DNA from: CAZVXI01 sp964631295
GTDB lineage: Bacteria; Planctomycetota; Phycisphaerae; Phycisphaerales; SM1A02
Direction of reading: 5' to 3'
Length of the DNA: 29,655 nt
Assembly (NCBI GenBank): GCA_964631295.1
Contig: CAZVXI010000022.1
Location: forward strand, 1-29,655
Shown here: piece after piece, positions 1 to 8,081 of the stretch
How the letters are laid out: every line of letters begins with the position of its first letter
Numbering within the stretch: the first letter of the stretch is position 1
Notes under the pieces: generated by a model
Database searches by the model: none
Told to the model about the DNA's origin: nothing
What the model saw: the letters and a program-made list of their open reading frames with translations, nothing else
Translations under genes and position numbers: made by a program

Positions 1-1
1 C

Positions 2-73
2 ACCGGCAGCTTCATCACAACCTTTGCCGTCGGCGCAGATGGCAGGGCAGCGCGGCTGGTGATCAATGACTGA
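2..73 (+). CDS. C-terminal tail of an unidentified protein (partial)
   Basis: The frame starting at base 2 is open from the window edge to a TGA at 71-73 and gives 23 residues, ending GRAARLVIND. The alternating hydrophobic pattern with an Asp-Gly turn resembles the closing strands of a beta-rich domain, as at the C-terminus of some serine hydrolases, but this is too short to assign a family. Frame 1 is also open to a TGA at 67-69, but its translation is Arg/His-rich and not protein-like. The gene would converge on ppc. Its existence is an inference from one short open frame. Confidence 0.4.
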   Translation, partial: TGSFITTFAVGADGRAARLVIND

Positions 74-369
74 CATGGCCGATGGGTCGTACAGCGCGCC
101 TACTCAATCAACAGGCCGCGCCGGCTGAGAAGTGTGCCTTCAGCGAGATAGAGCTCAATGAGTGCAAACCGATATGCGACGCTGGTACCTGCCTGAACTG
201 AATTTGTCTGCAGCACGCAGGACGCTCAAGACGACGCTTCCACATGAGCGCGTACTGGAGATTCTCGACCGACGAGTACACATTGTCTGGTTCAGCGCAG
301 CATTTCCAGCGTACATACTGTTTGCATTCCGGATGATGTGTTCTATCTTCATAACAAAGGTCCGAGTGA
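74..369. other. Intergenic stretch, no supported gene
   Basis: About 300 bases lie between the partial plus-strand gene and the convergent ppc stop codon. Short open frames exist on both strands (for example 162-407 plus and 108-410 minus). Their translations show no domain, no signal peptide and no convincing ribosome site, and both run into the ppc coding region. A small imperfect hairpin at 124-144 has one bulged base and no T-tract, so it is not called a terminator. I see nothing else here. Confidence 0.5.
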
Positions 370-3078
370 CTAACCGGTGCTCTGCATCGCTGCCGCGAGG
401 GCATTGACACTCAGCAGGATCAACGACTGCACCGCAGGCTCTTCGGACTCATCGGATTCCCGCCAGCGACGAAGCAACTCAACCTGGAGCGCGTTGATCA
501 TATCCGTATCAGGATTCCGTTCGCGAATGGACTGCTGGATCACAGGATTATTGTCAAGCAGGGCATGCTGGCCAGTGATCGCGAGAATGGCGTCGCGCCC
601 CCGTACAAACTCGGCTGTCAGTTGTTCGTGCAGCATCCGGGAATCATCTCGCAAATACCACTGCGCAACTTCAAGCCGCGCGCGTGCCATCTCCTGTTGC
701 GCATTATCGATAAATGCGCGGAAGAATCCACCAACTGCGTATTCATCACGACAATGCTGGAGTTGGTCCTCATCACTGAGCACATGCTCTGTGAAGGCGG
801 TGCCGAGGCCGTACCATCCTGGCAGATTATATCGCATTTGCGTCCATGCGAAGACCCATGGGATGGCCCGCAGTTGATCGAATGTTAAATCTCCCCCGCC
901 GCGCGAGACAGGCCGAGATGCGATCGGCAGTTCCCCAATGTGCAACACAGGAGAGTACTGGATGAACGCAGGCCAGAACTCCGGTGCATCGATGAACGCG
1001 CGATACGACTCTCGCGACTGTGCAGCAAGCGTCTCCATGAGGGGACCGATTGTCGATGCCCCTGCGCCAGACTCACCCGCTGGCTGCGGCCTTCCGGATG
1101 CGGTAACCGTGATCATGGCATTGACGATCTGTTCTATATGCCGCTGAGCGAGGGCTGGCATCGCGTAACGAAACGAGATAACTTCTCCCTGTTCTGTAAA
1201 ACGAATGCGACCGTTGTGGCTCGACGCAGGGCTCGCCAGAATCGCACGATGTGCGCGGCCGCCACCACGGGCAACTGTCCCACCGCGACCATGAAAAAAT
1301 CGAAGCGAGACTCCCGCATCATTGCACACGCGAGCAAGTTCATCCTGCCCTCGATACAACTCCCAGTTGGCCGTCCAGTATCCACCATCTTTGTTGCTGT
1401 CGGAGTAGCCGAGCATGATTTCCTGAAAGGTTCCGCGCGCTTGAATGTGAGCGTTGTAGACCTGCTCAGAAAACAGCGAGCGCATCACGTCTGCCGCTCC
1501 TCGAAGGTCATCCACTGTCTCAAAGAGCGGAACAACGTCGATCGGGCACCGGACGAGATTGTCCGATATTGTCCAGAGCCCGGCTTCTCGGAGCAGAACG
1601 AGCACTTCCAATACATCGCTGGCATCATGCGCCATACTGACAATGTACGATCCAACCGATTCCGGCTCTGCCGCATGTGCTTGTGCAAGCACGTCCAGTG
1701 TTTCGAGCAACTCACGCGTATCTGCTGAGACCTGACCGCCTCTCGCAAGCAGTGGTCGAGAAGTCTGCAGTTCGCGCACAAGCAGCGCGTACCGCTCAGA
1801 CTCCGACATGGACGCATAATCTTTCTCAACCGCGGCGAGCCGAAGCATCTCATCGACAGCCGCCTCGTGGACGCGGCTGTGCTGGCGCACATCAAGTGCC
1901 GCCAGGTGGAATCCGAATGTGCGAACTGCCAGAATCGCCTCACTCACAAGCCCACGATGAGCGGATTCTTCAAGCCCGGCATGCTCAAGTGATCGCTGAA
2001 GGAGCCGAAGGTCCGCAAGGTACATGGCAGCCGTATATTGCGCCGAACCAAGCCGCTGCTGCATGTGCCGGATCTTCACTCGAAACGGCTCATGCTGCAG
2101 GTGACGTACGACGTGAGGATCGAGTGGTCTTGATCGCTCATCGCACTCAATCGATTCGAGCAGTTCCGGCAAAATCGACACACGCTTCGCAGAGAGACTC
2201 ATGTCGCGCCGAAGCTGCTCAAGGATGTCCGCATGCCGACCTATCGCAGCCGCGCGCATCTCATTAAGACACTCATGCGTGAACTGAGCAGTCACGTTCG
2301 GGTTGCCGTCACGATCACCACCAATCCACGAGCGATATCGCAGAAGGACCGGAAGTTCCGGCCGTTCGGAGTAATGCTGCTCGATGGCATCCGACAAGTC
2401 TCGGTAGAGCATCGGAACGGCATCCCAGATCGTGCCTGCCAGAAAGTGGATGCCGTTGCGGACTTCGTCGATCACTTCCAGCCGTCTTGATCGCACTTCA
2501 TCTGTTCCGAGGAGCAGCGCGAGTGTTTGCCGCACGGCGCTCTCCGCGCGCCGCACCTCGGCTTCTGAGCTGTATGACGCATCGTCCATCACGGCGAGCA
2601 GGTCGCCAATACGGGCCTGCTTCTCGATGATGCTACGTCGACGCGATTCCGTCGGATGCGCGGTGAGCGTTGGCTGAACATCAAGCGACTCAATCACCGA
2701 CATGACTTCACCAAGAGTCCGCCCGTCAACAGCCATGGCATGAATCGCCTCCGCGAGAGATTCAGGACGCGAACTGTCCCGATTCGCATTGGACTCACGC
2801 TGATGATTCACCCGGACAATGTGAAGTTGTTCTGCTTTGTTGCGCAGGTGAAATCGAATTGTCAGCCGTTTGAGCAAGGAGTGAATCTGGTGTTCATCAA
2901 GTTCGCGCAGCGAAGGTGATGGTTCGCCCGTATCCAGCATGGATGCGGTCGCAGCGGCGAGCACACCACATTCTGTCTCAAGGTCGCCGACATCAACCTC
3001 ATCAAGGCGAGCGTTCAGCCATGAGATGTCGCGAGTCAACAGCGTGTGCATGTCATCACAGTCAGGTCTGGTCGGCAC
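370..3078 (-). CDS. ppc: Phosphoenolpyruvate carboxylase
   Basis: Cytosolic enzyme that carboxylates phosphoenolpyruvate with bicarbonate to oxaloacetate, refilling the TCA cycle. The 902-residue protein is full length for the family and carries every core motif: LTAHPTE with the catalytic His (138-144), GGDRDGNPNVT (253-263), GYSDSNKDGG (557-566) and the FFHGRGG...RGGG loop (594-607). The start is GTG at 3078, because AGGA lies 6 bases upstream; an in-frame ATG at 3051 has no ribosome site. Two residues differ at what I recall as the E. coli aspartate-inhibitor site. The Lys773 position is Arg799, and the third-from-last Asn881 is Ser900 (ending QSTG, not QNTG), while the Arg of 'RERN' and the GRGG-loop Arg remain. 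Feedback control may therefore differ. The gene lies 54 bases downstream of a TPR lipoprotein gene on the same strand, so it may share its transcript, but no functional link is evident. Confidence 0.97.
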   Translation of the reverse strand: MPTRPDCDDMHTLLTRDISWLNARLDEVDVGDLETECGVLAAATASMLDTGEPSPSLRELDEHQIHSLLKRLTIRFHLRNKAEQLHIVRVNHQRESNANRDSSRPESLAEAIHAMAVDGRTLGEVMSVIESLDVQPTLTAHPTESRRRSIIEKQARIGDLLAVMDDASYSSEAEVRRAESAVRQTLALLLGTDEVRSRRLEVIDEVRNGIHFLAGTIWDAVPMLYRDLSDAIEQHYSERPELPVLLRYRSWIGGDRDGNPNVTAQFTHECLNEMRAAAIGRHADILEQLRRDMSLSAKRVSILPELLESIECDERSRPLDPHVVRHLQHEPFRVKIRHMQQRLGSAQYTAAMYLADLRLLQRSLEHAGLEESAHRGLVSEAILAVRTFGFHLAALDVRQHSRVHEAAVDEMLRLAAVEKDYASMSESERYALLVRELQTSRPLLARGGQVSADTRELLETLDVLAQAHAAEPESVGSYIVSMAHDASDVLEVLVLLREAGLWTISDNLVRCPIDVVPLFETVDDLRGAADVMRSLFSEQVYNAHIQARGTFQEIMLGYSDSNKDGGYWTANWELYRGQDELARVCNDAGVSLRFFHGRGGTVARGGGRAHRAILASPASSHNGRIRFTEQGEVISFRYAMPALAQRHIEQIVNAMITVTASGRPQPAGESGAGASTIGPLMETLAAQSRESYRAFIDAPEFWPAFIQYSPVLHIGELPIASRPVSRGGGDLTFDQLRAIPWVFAWTQMRYNLPGWYGLGTAFTEHVLSDEDQLQHCRDEYAVGGFFRAFIDNAQQEMARARLEVAQWYLRDDSRMLHEQLTAEFVRGRDAILAITGQHALLDNNPVIQQSIRERNPDTDMINALQVELLRRWRESDESEEPAVQSLILLSVNALAAAMQSTG

Positions 3079-3106
3079 ATCAAATCCATCCTAGCAGGCC
3101 GACCAG
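3068..3106 (-). promoter_or_regulatory. Inverted repeat around the ppc translation start
   Basis: A perfect 9-base inverted repeat, CTGGTCGGC at 3068-3076 and GCCGACCAG at 3098-3106, leaves a 21-base loop. On the minus-strand transcript the loop holds the AGGA ribosome site, and the 3' arm begins inside the GTG start codon. Folding would mask the start codon while presenting the ribosome site in the loop. This could be a translational control element or an overlapping protein-binding site. The repeat is directly visible; its function is inferred. Confidence 0.4.
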
Positions 3107-3132
3107 CACAATGTCGTGACATGTTTGCCCGG

Positions 3133-4632
3133 CTACTGATTGCGAGCGCTGCGTTCCACCTGATCCAGGAAATCCTGCACATTGTCGCGGGGCTTGACTG
3201 CCTGGGCCTGTCGCAACAACCGCACGGCGTCCTTCACGCGCCCCTGATCGACCATGACCTGAGCCTGTCGGACTTTGGCGTCGGCCTCGAACTCCGGGAT
3301 CGACTCTGCCTGTTGCAGACGCAACATCGCCCGATCGAAGTCCCCGATGCCTCGATAGAACTGGCCAAGAAGAAGAAGCGCTTCTCCATCCGTCGGATTC
3401 AGTGCGACAACCTGCTCCAGAATCTCGGCCTCTGCAGCACCGCCTGCACCGCTTGCGACCGCGAGGCGTGCACGCAGCTTCAGCAGTGCTGTACGTTCTT
3501 CTGTGTCAAGTTCCGTTCCATACTGATTCTCGACATAATCGATCAGCGTCGCTGTCTCGCCGACCGCACCCTGGGCAGCAAGAACCTTGCATGCACGGAC
3601 GATTCGATCAAGACCAGACTCCGGCTCCATCTCCAGCGCTTCAATATAGCGTTGCACTGCCATGCCGAACAACTTCTCATTCACGCATATATCGGCTAAC
3701 GTCAGCAGGCTTCCCGTTGTGGATGCGCCGAGTTGATCGACCATCACATAGTTTTCCATCGCTCGCAGTGGCTGGTTCATGCCGATGTAAGCATTTGCTT
3801 GAAGCAGCCACAGGTCTCCGCGTGCAGGATTGTCGGAAATCAACTCGGCGAGCATTGCAGCGACGTCGTCGTATCGCTGTTGCTTGAACATGCTCCGCGC
3901 GAGGTTCATCTTCCAGTCGAGCGTCGCCGGGTCGAGCAGCACTGCCATACGAAACGCGGTTTCTGCAGCGACATGTTCATCATCAGCGGAGTGGGCAAGG
4001 CCAAGCATCCCATAAGTGATTGCGTCACGTGCACCAAGCTCAAGCACCTTTGTCAGCGCTGGTCGGGCTGCCAGAAAGTCGCCTTTCTGGACATGGCACA
4101 CACCCATGTTCTGCCACGCACGACGAAACTTTCCGTATTTTTCTGTCGCTGATGAATATGCCGCAATCGCAAGTTCTATTTCATCCTGCTGGAGGTGAAT
4201 GTTTCCAATCATGAAGTCGAACACAGCTGTTGCATCTGCAGCATTTTTCGCGTGCAGCAGGTCGAGCGCCCGGTCCATTCGATCACTTTGAAAGTAACGC
4301 TGCACCTTCTGCAGCACTTCTGCTTCCTCGACATTCACCGGCGGCTCGATGTCCGTCTCAGGAATGTACGTATTCATGAAATAGCGTTCGAATGTCTCGC
4401 TCTCCCAGAACTCCAACTGGGAGACGGTCTGACGATATCTGTGCAGCGGAACACCGGGCAAACGCGCAAGGTCGTTGCCACTGTCCTGCTCCTGAACTCT
4501 CGTGACAGGTTCAGGCAAAGCTCCAATGCTGACTGCCGGGCCGAGGCTCATGGTGTTTCTGGGAGCATCAGTGGTCGCGCATCCGAGAAGGATGGCAAAG
4601 GGCAGGCTGAGTGCGATGGTCGGACGAATCAT
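3133..4632 (-). CDS. TPR-repeat lipoprotein of the TonB cluster
   Basis: A 499-residue lipoprotein. The N-terminus MIRPTIALSLPFAILLGC is a lipoprotein signal with the lipobox Cys at residue 18. From about residue 100 to the end come helical pairs with the TPR spacing (for instance A-x-x-x-G near 'GMLGLAHSADDEHVAAETAF' and 'LLLLGQFYRGIGDFDRAMLR'), the kind of array that forms a peptide-binding scaffold. The ATG at 4632 follows the tonB stop codon by one base and has GAGGA 7 bases upstream, so translation is probably coupled. A TPR gene directly after tonB is also the arrangement I recall in the Vibrio TonB2 locus. The likely role is a periplasmic, membrane-anchored scaffold helping the energised complex reach its outer-membrane partner; the exact partner cannot be read from sequence. 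Confidence 0.88.
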   Translation of the reverse strand: MIRPTIALSLPFAILLGCATTDAPRNTMSLGPAVSIGALPEPVTRVQEQDSGNDLARLPGVPLHRYRQTVSQLEFWESETFERYFMNTYIPETDIEPPVNVEEAEVLQKVQRYFQSDRMDRALDLLHAKNAADATAVFDFMIGNIHLQQDEIELAIAAYSSATEKYGKFRRAWQNMGVCHVQKGDFLAARPALTKVLELGARDAITYGMLGLAHSADDEHVAAETAFRMAVLLDPATLDWKMNLARSMFKQQRYDDVAAMLAELISDNPARGDLWLLQANAYIGMNQPLRAMENYVMVDQLGASTTGSLLTLADICVNEKLFGMAVQRYIEALEMEPESGLDRIVRACKVLAAQGAVGETATLIDYVENQYGTELDTEERTALLKLRARLAVASGAGGAAEAEILEQVVALNPTDGEALLLLGQFYRGIGDFDRAMLRLQQAESIPEFEADAKVRQAQVMVDQGRVKDAVRLLRQAQAVKPRDNVQDFLDQVERSARNQ

Positions 4633-4633
4633 G

Positions 4634-5290
4634 TCATTGTCCTCGAGGGAATGTAATTGGTGCGAGCATCCTGAACTGCACCGGCTCGCCGCCGCGACGC
4701 CCCGGCTCGAACTTCCATCGCTTCACCGCCGCGAGCGCCGGGCGCTCGAAGACCGGGTCAGTCGAGTTGCGAATTGTCGCGTTCTGCACGCGGCCACGCT
4801 CGTCGACGATGAAAATCACGTCGACCTTGCCCGGCGCCTTTTTGCGGAGTTGGCTGGTAAGCGTTGGTCCTGGTTGATAAATCGCGCGCGGGCGCTCATC
4901 CAAATCCGAGAGAGAAAACAGCGCCTCTGTCTCACGGCCGGCAATCTTTGATGTGTCAATCTGCATTGAAAAATCGGCGCCCCATCCGCCTCCCATACCT
5001 GGATTCAGTGCAAGCTCCAACTGTGACAGATCAAGCGGCGGCGCTTCTTCAGTCAACTGAGGCGGAGGTTCTTCATCCTCGTTCTCTTCAGGAGGTTCCT
5101 CTGGAATGTCCGGCTCCTCTGGCGGCGGCTCCTGCACAACGTCCACATTCAGAGCGATCGCCTGGTCGGTCGGCGATTTGGTCAGCGACTGAAGCAAGGG
5201 GAGTACAAGAAAGAATGCAAGCGCAAGCGTAAGGGCGCCCACAATCACCATTCCACGATGTACGATGCCTTTGAAGACTTTCACGATCAT
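4634..5290 (-). CDS. tonB: TonB-family energy transducer
   Basis: Inner-membrane protein of 218 residues that spans the periplasm and transmits proton-motive force from ExbB/ExbD to an outer-membrane receptor. It has a short cytoplasmic N-terminus, one membrane segment (about 14-34), a Pro/Glu-rich rod (about 53-85) and a C-terminal TonB domain (about 140-215). That domain has the 'VDVIFIVDERGRVQNATI' strand-turn and the 'ALAAVKRWKFEP' helix typical of the fold. I chose the ATG at 5290 because GAGGT sits 8 bases upstream; the longer frame from a GTG at 5335 would overlap exbD and lacks a ribosome site. The rod is strongly acidic (EPPPEEPDIPEEPPEENEDE), unlike the Lys-Pro rod of E. coli TonB. 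The gene begins 16 bases after the exbD stop and its stop is one base from the TPR gene start. Confidence 0.93.
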   Translation of the reverse strand: MIVKVFKGIVHRGMVIVGALTLALAFFLVLPLLQSLTKSPTDQAIALNVDVVQEPPPEEPDIPEEPPEENEDEEPPPQLTEEAPPLDLSQLELALNPGMGGGWGADFSMQIDTSKIAGRETEALFSLSDLDERPRAIYQPGPTLTSQLRKKAPGKVDVIFIVDERGRVQNATIRNSTDPVFERPALAAVKRWKFEPGRRGGEPVQFRMLAPITFPRGQ

Positions 5291-5306
5291 CGTTTGATAC
5301 CTCGTC

Positions 5307-5720
5307 TCAACCGCGCGGCTGACTGCTTGAGACACTCACCTTCGTCGCGCCGCCGAGTTTCGCTTCATCGATGATCCGTACGAGCATGCCTGAACTGGAA
5401 TCACGATCTGCCTGAATGATGACTGGCAGATCTTCCTGCGCAAGCATGCGTTTTACAAGCGGCCGCACCCCTTGAGCTCCGATTTCTCTTCCTCCGTAAA
5501 CGATCTCACCATTCTTGGTCAGTGCGATAAGGATGCTGTTCTTTTCAAGGCGAACAGCACTCGATGCTTGCGGTTTGTCGACTTCCACGCCTGTTTCTTC
5601 CACAAACGTTGTTGTAACAATGAAAAAAATCAGCAGAATAAACACACAGTCGAGCAGCGGCGACATGTCGATGCCGCCTTCGCTGTTATCTTCAGATTCA
5701 AATCCACGAAATCGACTCAT
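5307..5720 (-). CDS. exbD: ExbD/TolR biopolymer transport protein
   Basis: A 137-residue inner-membrane protein of the proton channel that powers TonB. It has a short cytoplasmic N-terminus, a single membrane helix (about 20-42) opening with 'IDMSPLLDCVFILLIFF', and a small periplasmic domain ending near residue 130. Asp24 in SPLLD is the expected proton-carrying aspartate of the ExbD family. The ATG at 5720 has AGGAG 7 bases upstream. It lies 14 bases after exbB and 16 bases before tonB, so all three are probably cotranscribed. Length and motif are normal for the family. Confidence 0.95.
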   Translation of the reverse strand: MSRFRGFESEDNSEGGIDMSPLLDCVFILLIFFIVTTTFVEETGVEVDKPQASSAVRLEKNSILIALTKNGEIVYGGREIGAQGVRPLVKRMLAQEDLPVIIQADRDSSSGMLVRIIDEAKLGGATKVSVSSSQPRG

Positions 5721-5734
5721 TCTATTTCTCCTGT

Positions 5735-6385
5735 CTATGCAGCATTTGCCTGGCGTGACTTGCGTTTGAGACTCAGCATGCAGGCTGTCTCAAGCTGCGA
5801 GAGAAAAGTTCTGTAACGCTCGTACCGCTGTGACAGCATGTACCAGAAAAAGAGCCCCGGCAGTGCGATCGCGAGGCCGGTCTCAGTGGTGATCAGAGCC
5901 TCGGATATTCCACCTGCGATCATCGCCATCGTCTGGTCACCCCCAGACCCAGTAGACAATGCGTTAAACGTCGTCAGCATGCCAGTAACCGTTCCGAGCA
6001 AACCCAGAAGCGGTGCAGCACTGACACATACTTTCATGACGCGCAAATCTCTCTGAAATGGCTCAATCTCGATCGTGCGCAGTTCTTCAAAGAACAGGGC
6101 GATGTCATTGACTGTACGGCCACCAGCTACGAAGTTCAGGATATCTCCAACAGGCCCCTGACGCTCTTCATCATGTTCGATCCATCGCCGCCACTTTTTC
6201 TCAGGTAATCGGACAAAACCTTTCGATCGGAGCTTCAAATACACATGCACACCGACTGAGAACATCACAAATGCGGTGATGGCGATGGCAATCATCGCCC
6301 ATCCGCCATCCAACCACACATCGACGGCCTGCATCCACAGGTCTTCGATCCAGGCCACGATCTTGTCCACGTCGAGTATGCTCAT
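5735..6385 (-). CDS. exbB: ExbB (MotA/TolQ/ExbB proton channel), short form
   Basis: A 216-residue inner-membrane protein that forms the pentameric proton channel with ExbD. The first membrane segment is at about 28-48. The hallmark region follows: AAPLLGLLGTVTGM and then GGISEALITTETGLAIALPGL, forming the two long pore-lining helices. The ATG at 6385 has no clear Shine-Dalgarno site, and translation may depend on coupling with the preceding gene, which ends 18 bases upstream. It is the smaller of two ExbB-type proteins in this operon; in the Vibrio TonB2 system a similar pair works together. Family assignment is secure; the division of labour with the larger paralogue is inferred. Confidence 0.94.
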   Translation of the reverse strand: MSILDVDKIVAWIEDLWMQAVDVWLDGGWAMIAIAITAFVMFSVGVHVYLKLRSKGFVRLPEKKWRRWIEHDEERQGPVGDILNFVAGGRTVNDIALFFEELRTIEIEPFQRDLRVMKVCVSAAPLLGLLGTVTGMLTTFNALSTGSGGDQTMAMIAGGISEALITTETGLAIALPGLFFWYMLSQRYERYRTFLSQLETACMLSLKRKSRQANAA

Positions 6386-6403
6386 TGCGTCTGGCGTGTA
6401 TGA

Positions 6404-8062
6404 CTACTTATCGCTTGTTCTTGACGACACCGACTGTGCGATTGCAGGTGCGGTACTGGTACTCGCTCCGTTTGCGTTGCTCGGATTCATTGCGCTTGCG
6501 AGCACTTCGACAAGGGCCTCTCGCACATGCGCTGCCACCTCGGGGTTCTCTTCACTCGGTTTTCGCGGCTGCGTCTCGTCACCATCACCATCACCGCTCG
6601 GTGCTGGCGACACCTGAAGTTCCGTCGGCTGACCACCGATCCCTGTCTTGCTCACCTGATTGATGAACGAAACAGCCAGCGTTTCCATCTGCCCCACGAT
6701 GCCGCGCGCCTTTCGCGAAAGAAACGCATGCAGCAGAAGCGAAGGGATTGCCACGATCAAGCCGAACTCCGTTGTGATCAGCGCTTCAGATATCCCACCA
6801 GAGAGTGTCTTGACGTCGCCTGATCCGAACAGTGTGATCAACTTGAACGTCTTGATAATGCCTGTCACAGTTCCAAGAAGGCCGAGCAGAGGTGCAGCCG
6901 CAGCACAGATCGCGATGAATGGCAGAAAGCGTTGCAACTTCATTCGAGTTTTGAGCGCAGACTCGTACATCACCTCTTCAACAAGCTCACGTGGCTCGCC
7001 GAGATGCTCAACGCCAAGCGACAGCATCTGACCTGCCGGACCAGACATCTGGCTGACCGCGCGCCGCGCGCCTTTGATGTCTTTCTTTGACACCGCCGCC
7101 AGAAGGGCCTGAACTCGCTTTGCAGATGGGCGGCGAATCAGACTCAGCGCGATCCACTTGTACAGGGCAACGAGAAAAGCTGCACCTGCCATACCGAATA
7201 TCGGGTACATGACCGGTCCGCCCTTTTGCACATGCTCAAGGAACGTCTCGCTTGTCGCCTCGATCTTATGAGCGTTTCCGAGGGTTGGATCGACTGGAAA
7301 TGTTCCGATGCGATCCATAATGACGCGCTGCGCCGCCGCTGCGTCCTGTGGGTTTCCAAACTCAACGATTGCCGGCTCGATCGAGCCAACGCGCTGCTCA
7401 ATTGTGCCGACGATGTCGTCGCTTTCGGAAGCGAACACCGATACCGGACCAAGAAGGGCGAACGTCCCTGATCGCATTAAACCGTCACCATCACTCGCAG
7501 AACCCTGGAACGTCGTTCCACCCAACGCGTCCTCGAGTCTGCCAAGGGATGCAACAAGCACATCTGCCTGAGCCTGATATATCTCCCGCTGTGACATCGT
7601 TGTACTCTCGGGCGCGAGCCTCGCCGCCGAAAGCAGTGTGTCATAGCGTTGGAGTTCTGCAATCGGCAATCCAGCCTCGAACTTGAGCACATACTCGCCA
7701 AGCAGGTTCGACAGATAATTCGCGTCAGCTTCGAGCTTCTCAACATTGCCGCGCAATGTGTTCACATCGATGAGATTGCGGTCGAGTTTTCGCGTTGTCT
7801 CGCGATATGCCTGCTCGACATCGAGAGATTCGTTCTCGTACTCGCGCAATTGCTGGCTCAGAGGCAGCATTTCGTCTGCGATGCGCTGTCGCAGTTCAGC
7901 GAGTTCAGCAATGCTTTGCTCAAGTCGTGCTTGCACATCGCGCGCAGCCGACTCATAGGACCGCGCCCGCTTCTCATCTTCGGATTCATCCTGGCCACAG
8001 ACAGTCGATGCTGACATTGTGAGACACAAGGCCATAATCAACAGAAGGGTTAATCTTTGCAT
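6404..8062 (-). CDS. ttpC: Extended ExbB/TolQ-like protein (TtpC type)
   Basis: A 552-residue inner-membrane protein joining a periplasmic coiled coil to an ExbB-type channel domain. A signal peptide (1-22) is followed by a long charged helix with heptads (about 28-125), a middle region (130-275), a membrane segment (about 283-303) and the TolQ core: AAPLLGLLGTVTG near 389-401 and GGISEALITTEFGLIVAIP near 422-440. A hydrophilic tail of roughly 75 residues follows. This architecture matches Vibrio TtpC, the essential extra component of TonB2 systems. The ATG at 8062 is chosen because it begins the signal peptide and has GGAAG upstream; the longer frame starts with TTG at 8089 and overlaps the DUF3450 stop. 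The acidic, Ser/Thr-rich tail is not something I recall from TtpC. Confidence 0.88.
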   Translation of the reverse strand: MQRLTLLLIMALCLTMSASTVCGQDESEDEKRARSYESAARDVQARLEQSIAELAELRQRIADEMLPLSQQLREYENESLDVEQAYRETTRKLDRNLIDVNTLRGNVEKLEADANYLSNLLGEYVLKFEAGLPIAELQRYDTLLSAARLAPESTTMSQREIYQAQADVLVASLGRLEDALGGTTFQGSASDGDGLMRSGTFALLGPVSVFASESDDIVGTIEQRVGSIEPAIVEFGNPQDAAAAQRVIMDRIGTFPVDPTLGNAHKIEATSETFLEHVQKGGPVMYPIFGMAGAAFLVALYKWIALSLIRRPSAKRVQALLAAVSKKDIKGARRAVSQMSGPAGQMLSLGVEHLGEPRELVEEVMYESALKTRMKLQRFLPFIAICAAAAPLLGLLGTVTGIIKTFKLITLFGSGDVKTLSGGISEALITTEFGLIVAIPSLLLHAFLSRKARGIVGQMETLAVSFINQVSKTGIGGQPTELQVSPAPSGDGDGDETQPRKPSEENPEVAAHVREALVEVLASAMNPSNANGASTSTAPAIAQSVSSRTSDK

Positions 8063-8081
8063 AGCGTTTTCGCTTCCGATG

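Noticed and set aside
124..144. Possible bidirectional terminator hairpin
   Set aside because: The stem has a bulged base, is only about seven pairs long, and no T-tract follows on either strand.
108..410. Cys-rich minus-strand frame next to ppc
   Set aside because: It runs into the ppc stop region, has no signal peptide or spaced metal motif, and lacks a Shine-Dalgarno site.
940..1728. Long plus-strand open frame (262 codons) inside ppc
   Set aside because: It is antisense to the conserved core of PEP carboxylase; its translation shows no domain and it has no ribosome site. It is a shadow of the real gene.
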